The notes under the pieces are model-generated. The model worked only from the letters and a program-made list of their open reading frames with translations. It was not told the DNA's origin and did not search any database. Shown here one piece after another: positions 60,701 to 64,000 of a stretch of 64,000 nt of DNA. Position numbers and translations under genes: made by a program. The stretch's first letter is position 1. Every line of letters starts with the position of its first letter. Source of the stretch: Panopea generosa (taxonomy: Eukaryota; Mollusca; Bivalvia; Adapedonta; Hiatellidae). The DNA is taken from contig CM055903.1 of the NCBI GenBank assembly GCA_029582155.1, positions 39,787,353-39,851,352 on the forward strand, in the 5' to 3' direction.

Positions 60701-60979
60701 AAGCTGGACCTGATTAGCTCAGTCGGTAACGCGTCTAACTATCAATCCAGGGGTAGTGAGTTCGAATCTCTGCCCGGCCACAGTTTTCGTGATGATTTAA
60801 TATACGACATTGTGTCTCATTATCATTCGTCTCTCACTACTGATTCAAGTGGGAAAGTTATCAGTTACTTGCGAAGATTGGGTGTGCTCGAGTACTGGTT
60901 AACCTTTCAGGATCCCAGGATACAGTGGTTAGGTTAACTGAGCGTCTGTTAGCCCTCGATGGCATAAACTGACGTTAAA

Positions 60980-61042
<63 letters not shown>
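60701..61042 (+). mobile_element. Intact tRNA-derived SINE (family S1) with target duplication
   Basis: A box tagctcagtcggtaacgcg, B box gagttcgaatctc near 60758, full body, then a (caat)n tail from about 60985. The 12-mer tcacacctccta flanks it at 60689-60700 and 61043-61054. RNA polymerase III transcription from the internal boxes is expected for such elements. Confidence 0.9.
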
Positions 61043-61045
<3 letters not shown>

Positions 61046-61054
61046 CACCTCCTA

Positions 61055-62439
61055 CATGTAGCACCGGCTTAATTAAGCAATATCCATTTCTCAATATACA
61101 CAAAATTAACTCCTTGAGACATAATAACAATTTTCTTTTCTTAGAAGTACAGAACGTATCAAAAAAAATACGAGTATCATATCATATAAAATAAAATAGA
61201 ACTCGACTGTCAGAGAATCTTGCGGTATTTTTTTTATATGTACGTGGTATTTCGAAGCAAGTAATATACTGATATTTAACTTCTGTTTCCTACAAAAATC
61301 TTCTTTTTTATCAAGTATATAGGCAATGACCTGGATAAGATAATTCACTATGACATCTACTTTCTTTCTTGATAAAACATTCGTTTTTAATTTGCATTTT
61401 TATTTTACTAAAACAAAACAAAAAAAATCTGTCAATATCATACCAAGAACTTTTCCATAAAACCGAGATGTCGACGTTATATTTGTTGTTTTTGCCTTGA
61501 TCTATTCATCATAGATATTTTCTATGGACGGATGCTTATTGTCGTTTTCCCAATTCACATTTACGATTTTTCTAAAGGACAACTAATGCTTTAGCTATCA
61601 CGCTCTTAGAACACTGCCAATCTGGACGTTATGTTGCAGTCACGTGACACGATACCCCACCCAGTCATATTATATTTACACTGAGGCATCCTCTAAATAC
61701 TGAACTAATTCGAAAGACATGGTGGTTGAGATTCTAACAGTCTACAATATTCAACAAGGTATCTCCCATTTGCCTCACCTAATACAATTTTTAACTATTT
61801 TACACGAACTGCTGCCTCCCTTTGACATACATAAAGGATCTTACATGAGAGAGAGTTTATTATTTAGTTTATTAAACGATATTATACGAGGCTCTGCTGA
61901 TCATCATTCCATGTTTGCCACCAAGTTTAATAAATTAAATAATAAATGAGCACAAATATAAGATTCTTTTTATCATGTAATTAAGGAAGTTACCATTAAT
62001 TTTTCATGTCACCTCTACAAGGAACAAGAAAATTTCCGCCAATCATCGCATGACCTAACGTCAAATTTTACCATATGAAATCGATTCGGGCAAGTCGGAT
62101 AGTAGCTCAGTATTTTACGTACGAAAGCCGAGTTATACGGATACCGCCGATTGGTGATGAATCGGTAGTGTTTTATAACAATTCTTTTACACTTCTTCAC
62201 CGTATATTATGCGGTAAACTGGTATATCTTAATTCAATATTAAGTTCTATAAACGACTTTACCTCATGCTTTATCTGATGTTTTAACAACCGCTGGTCTG
62301 ATAATGCAGTAAAAATGTTTTTTTATCTCGATAAAAAATAGCACTCAGTTTCATCCTCTACCATAATGCTAGATTTTTGTATCTAATAGTAGAGATGTGA
62401 GGACCTCCAAGGGGATGAATCGGGATCTCTTAATGACCA
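61055..62439. other. Intergenic sequence, no supported gene
   Basis: A 76-codon plus-strand frame at 61719-61949 has balanced composition but no recognisable domain. See the rejected list. Confidence 0.35.
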
Positions 62440-62615
62440 TTGTTCCCAAGATCTACAAAAGTATTTGCCATAGCTCCCCAAAACTATTTCTCCCATATCT
62501 CTAAAATTAAGCCTTTGAACCCTGGATCTCTGAAAGTAATGATGGCCAATGTTCCCCAGATCCCTAAAAATAATTAGCCATGTTCCCCAGATCTCCAAAA
62601 CTCCTGGGAGGGCCT
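62440..62615. repeat. Degenerate tandem repeat around gttccccagatctc
   Basis: The words gttcccaagatctac, gctccccaaaac, gttccccagatccc and gttccccagatctcc recur at about 35-45 bp. The 96-codon minus-strand frame across it is a consequence. Confidence 0.7.
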
Positions 62616-62867
62616 CAGATGTCTTATAGAAAGTGCAAGCAGCTTTTTTGACACACACTGACTCATACGACAAGTATCAAATTAGCTTAAGAAAACATGT
62701 CCTACTATTTTTATACGTATCCCTTGGCTACTAAGACCACGAGTTGTCGTTATTTGTAAAAGGATATTTCGACAAGGCTATTTTATACACACCGTTTAGT
62801 TGCGTGATGTGATGACGGAGGAAGTGTGTTGTTGAATTAACCAGGTTTACATTCCTAAGTTGTGATT

Positions 62868-63008
62868 TGTTAACCGATCGATCCTGTGCGGTAAACTCCA
62901 TAGTGTCAACTGAACGATCAGGTGCGGTAAACCCCACTCTGTCAACCGATCGATCCTGTGCGGTAAACCCCAATGTTGTCAATTGATCGATCCGGTGCAG
63001 TACCCCCT
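62868..63008. repeat. About 37-bp minisatellite, four copies
   Basis: The unit accgatcgatcctgtgcggt followed by aaaccccac and a gtca word. Copies diverge to the left and right. Confidence 0.85.
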
Positions 63009-64000
63009 GGAGTCGTCTATTCTAATTTGTCAAAAAATCTCTTACAAATATTTGATTTTAAATTTTAATACAGATTGGTCTGTATGATTTACACTTGTTA
63101 GTATGTTTGTGATCTCCTCTGCTCGTATGTCATGTTTAAAGTTCGCCATTGTATAAAAAATATCAAGATTTCAATGTCACACGTCTATTTATTTTCTCTT
63201 ATTTTCAGTTATTGTAATGTGAGTACATTGAAGTTATGCGATTAGTGATTGATAAGTCTTATTGGACTGAGAAATGTCTCCATATGTGTTACGAGTACAC
63301 GCATATGTTTAGACGCTTTATTTTGATTTATCCATGCATTGCTTTTGATATTGTGCTCTTGTTTGGCAGTTGTGTTTCTTATATCATATGTAACAATATC
63401 AAGGTCATTTATTGATCTAGTTGCCAACATAATTCGTTTCAAACCGTATAAATTCCAACACTCAAACAAATATAATATTTTCAATTCGGTACAAAATACT
63501 ATCTTGAAAACAGACGCCAATCGATTTTCTCCAATTTTATACCACAAAACACAAAGAAGCAATACCATCTGATAAATAAATCATTGGGAAGGGAAGTACA
63601 TAAGGTAACCAAAAAACTGACATACTCAGTTTTATCGAGACTATACATGAGATGCAGTGCTAAGTGCAACAATACTCACTTACGCACTAGCACCGACTTT
63701 TATCACCATTTTTTCACAAATTTATTTGATTAAAATACGCAAATACGCAGCTTATTTGGAGCACTTAATAGTATAACACGTGTTGCCTCCCTTCTACTTT
63801 TGAGACGACCTCCAGTATAATGTGTTTCTGACTCAACACCACCGCAAAACAATCGATCAAATAGTGTTAACAAATCTAATATTTTGTATGTTTTTCGTCA
63901 TTATAGATAATACTTTGAATGTGGCGAGCATACTAGAAGTTCTGATTGTATCGAATCGACCGTTGTATTGAGACCACAGTTTCAATTTTTCCTTGCATTT
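63009..64000. other. AT-rich intergenic sequence, no feature recognised
   Basis: A 108-codon minus frame (63242-63568) overlaps a 77-codon plus frame. Neither has a recognisable motif or splice support. Confidence 0.35.

Noticed and set aside
60701-60780. Functional tRNA gene
   Set aside because: A and B boxes are good, but the acceptor-stem halves do not pair and the sequence continues as a SINE body with a tail and target duplication. The other tRNA-like heads (24.4, 27.9, 29.9, 49.8, 51.6, 56.0 and 57.5 kb) are rejected on similar grounds.
61719-61949. 76-codon plus-strand frame as a small gene
   Set aside because: Composition is protein-like, but there is no recognisable domain, splice support or regulatory context. 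It could be chance; transcript data would decide.
62731-62982. 83-codon minus-strand frame with a repeated FTAQDRSVD motif
   Set aside because: It is the translation of the about 37-bp minisatellite at 62868-63008.

Overview
The window reads as nuclear DNA of an animal, most likely a bivalve or other mollusc. It is AT-rich, no prokaryotic-style gene exceeds about 100 codons outside repeats, several families of tRNA-derived SINEs are present, and the only convincing coding signals are short exons bounded by GT/AG splice sites. The species cannot be named from the sequence alone.

Nearly half of the window is three giant repeat structures. (1) 1950-7335 is an 87-bp satellite of about 62 units. 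Its right edge runs into a tRNA-derived SINE, and its unit looks like amplified SINE tail. (2) 8232-21398 is one 13.2-kb foldback element. Its two arms are inverted to each other, its outer 310 bp match almost perfectly, it is bounded by a 9-bp direct repeat, and both arms are filled with a nested tandem repeat (152+198+197 = 547 bp). (3) About 34.88-44.66 kb is a 60-bp satellite of about 160 units, with internal duplications of 0.42, 1.3 and 1.5 kb.

Between these lie many small mobile-element remnants: a piggyBac-like MITE with TTAA ends and an internal cruciform (26289-26571), a pogo-like MITE with TA ends (33149-33305), a MITE family with about 27-bp inverted ends (best copy 48019-48727), a long-TIR element (21752-22920), a 533-bp inverted-repeat element with a solo arm nearby (30302-30834, 31262-31443), four SINE families, and several minisatellites (25, 38, 47 and 57/114 bp).

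The host-gene evidence is all on the minus strand. Exons at 46325-46178, 45953-45899 and 45693-45538 are phase-compatible and encode a cysteine-rich, probably secreted protein. Exons at 34860-34783, 33006-32895 and 32067-31788 encode a similar cysteine-rich domain that ends in a hydrophobic tail typical of GPI-anchor signals. These are either two tandem paralogues or one multi-domain gene whose large intron holds the 60-bp satellite. The first of the second set of exons ends 22 bp from the start of the array. No convincing genes were found from 1 to about 31.7 kb or from about 46.8 to 64 kb, and no transposase or reverse transcriptase was recognised anywhere.
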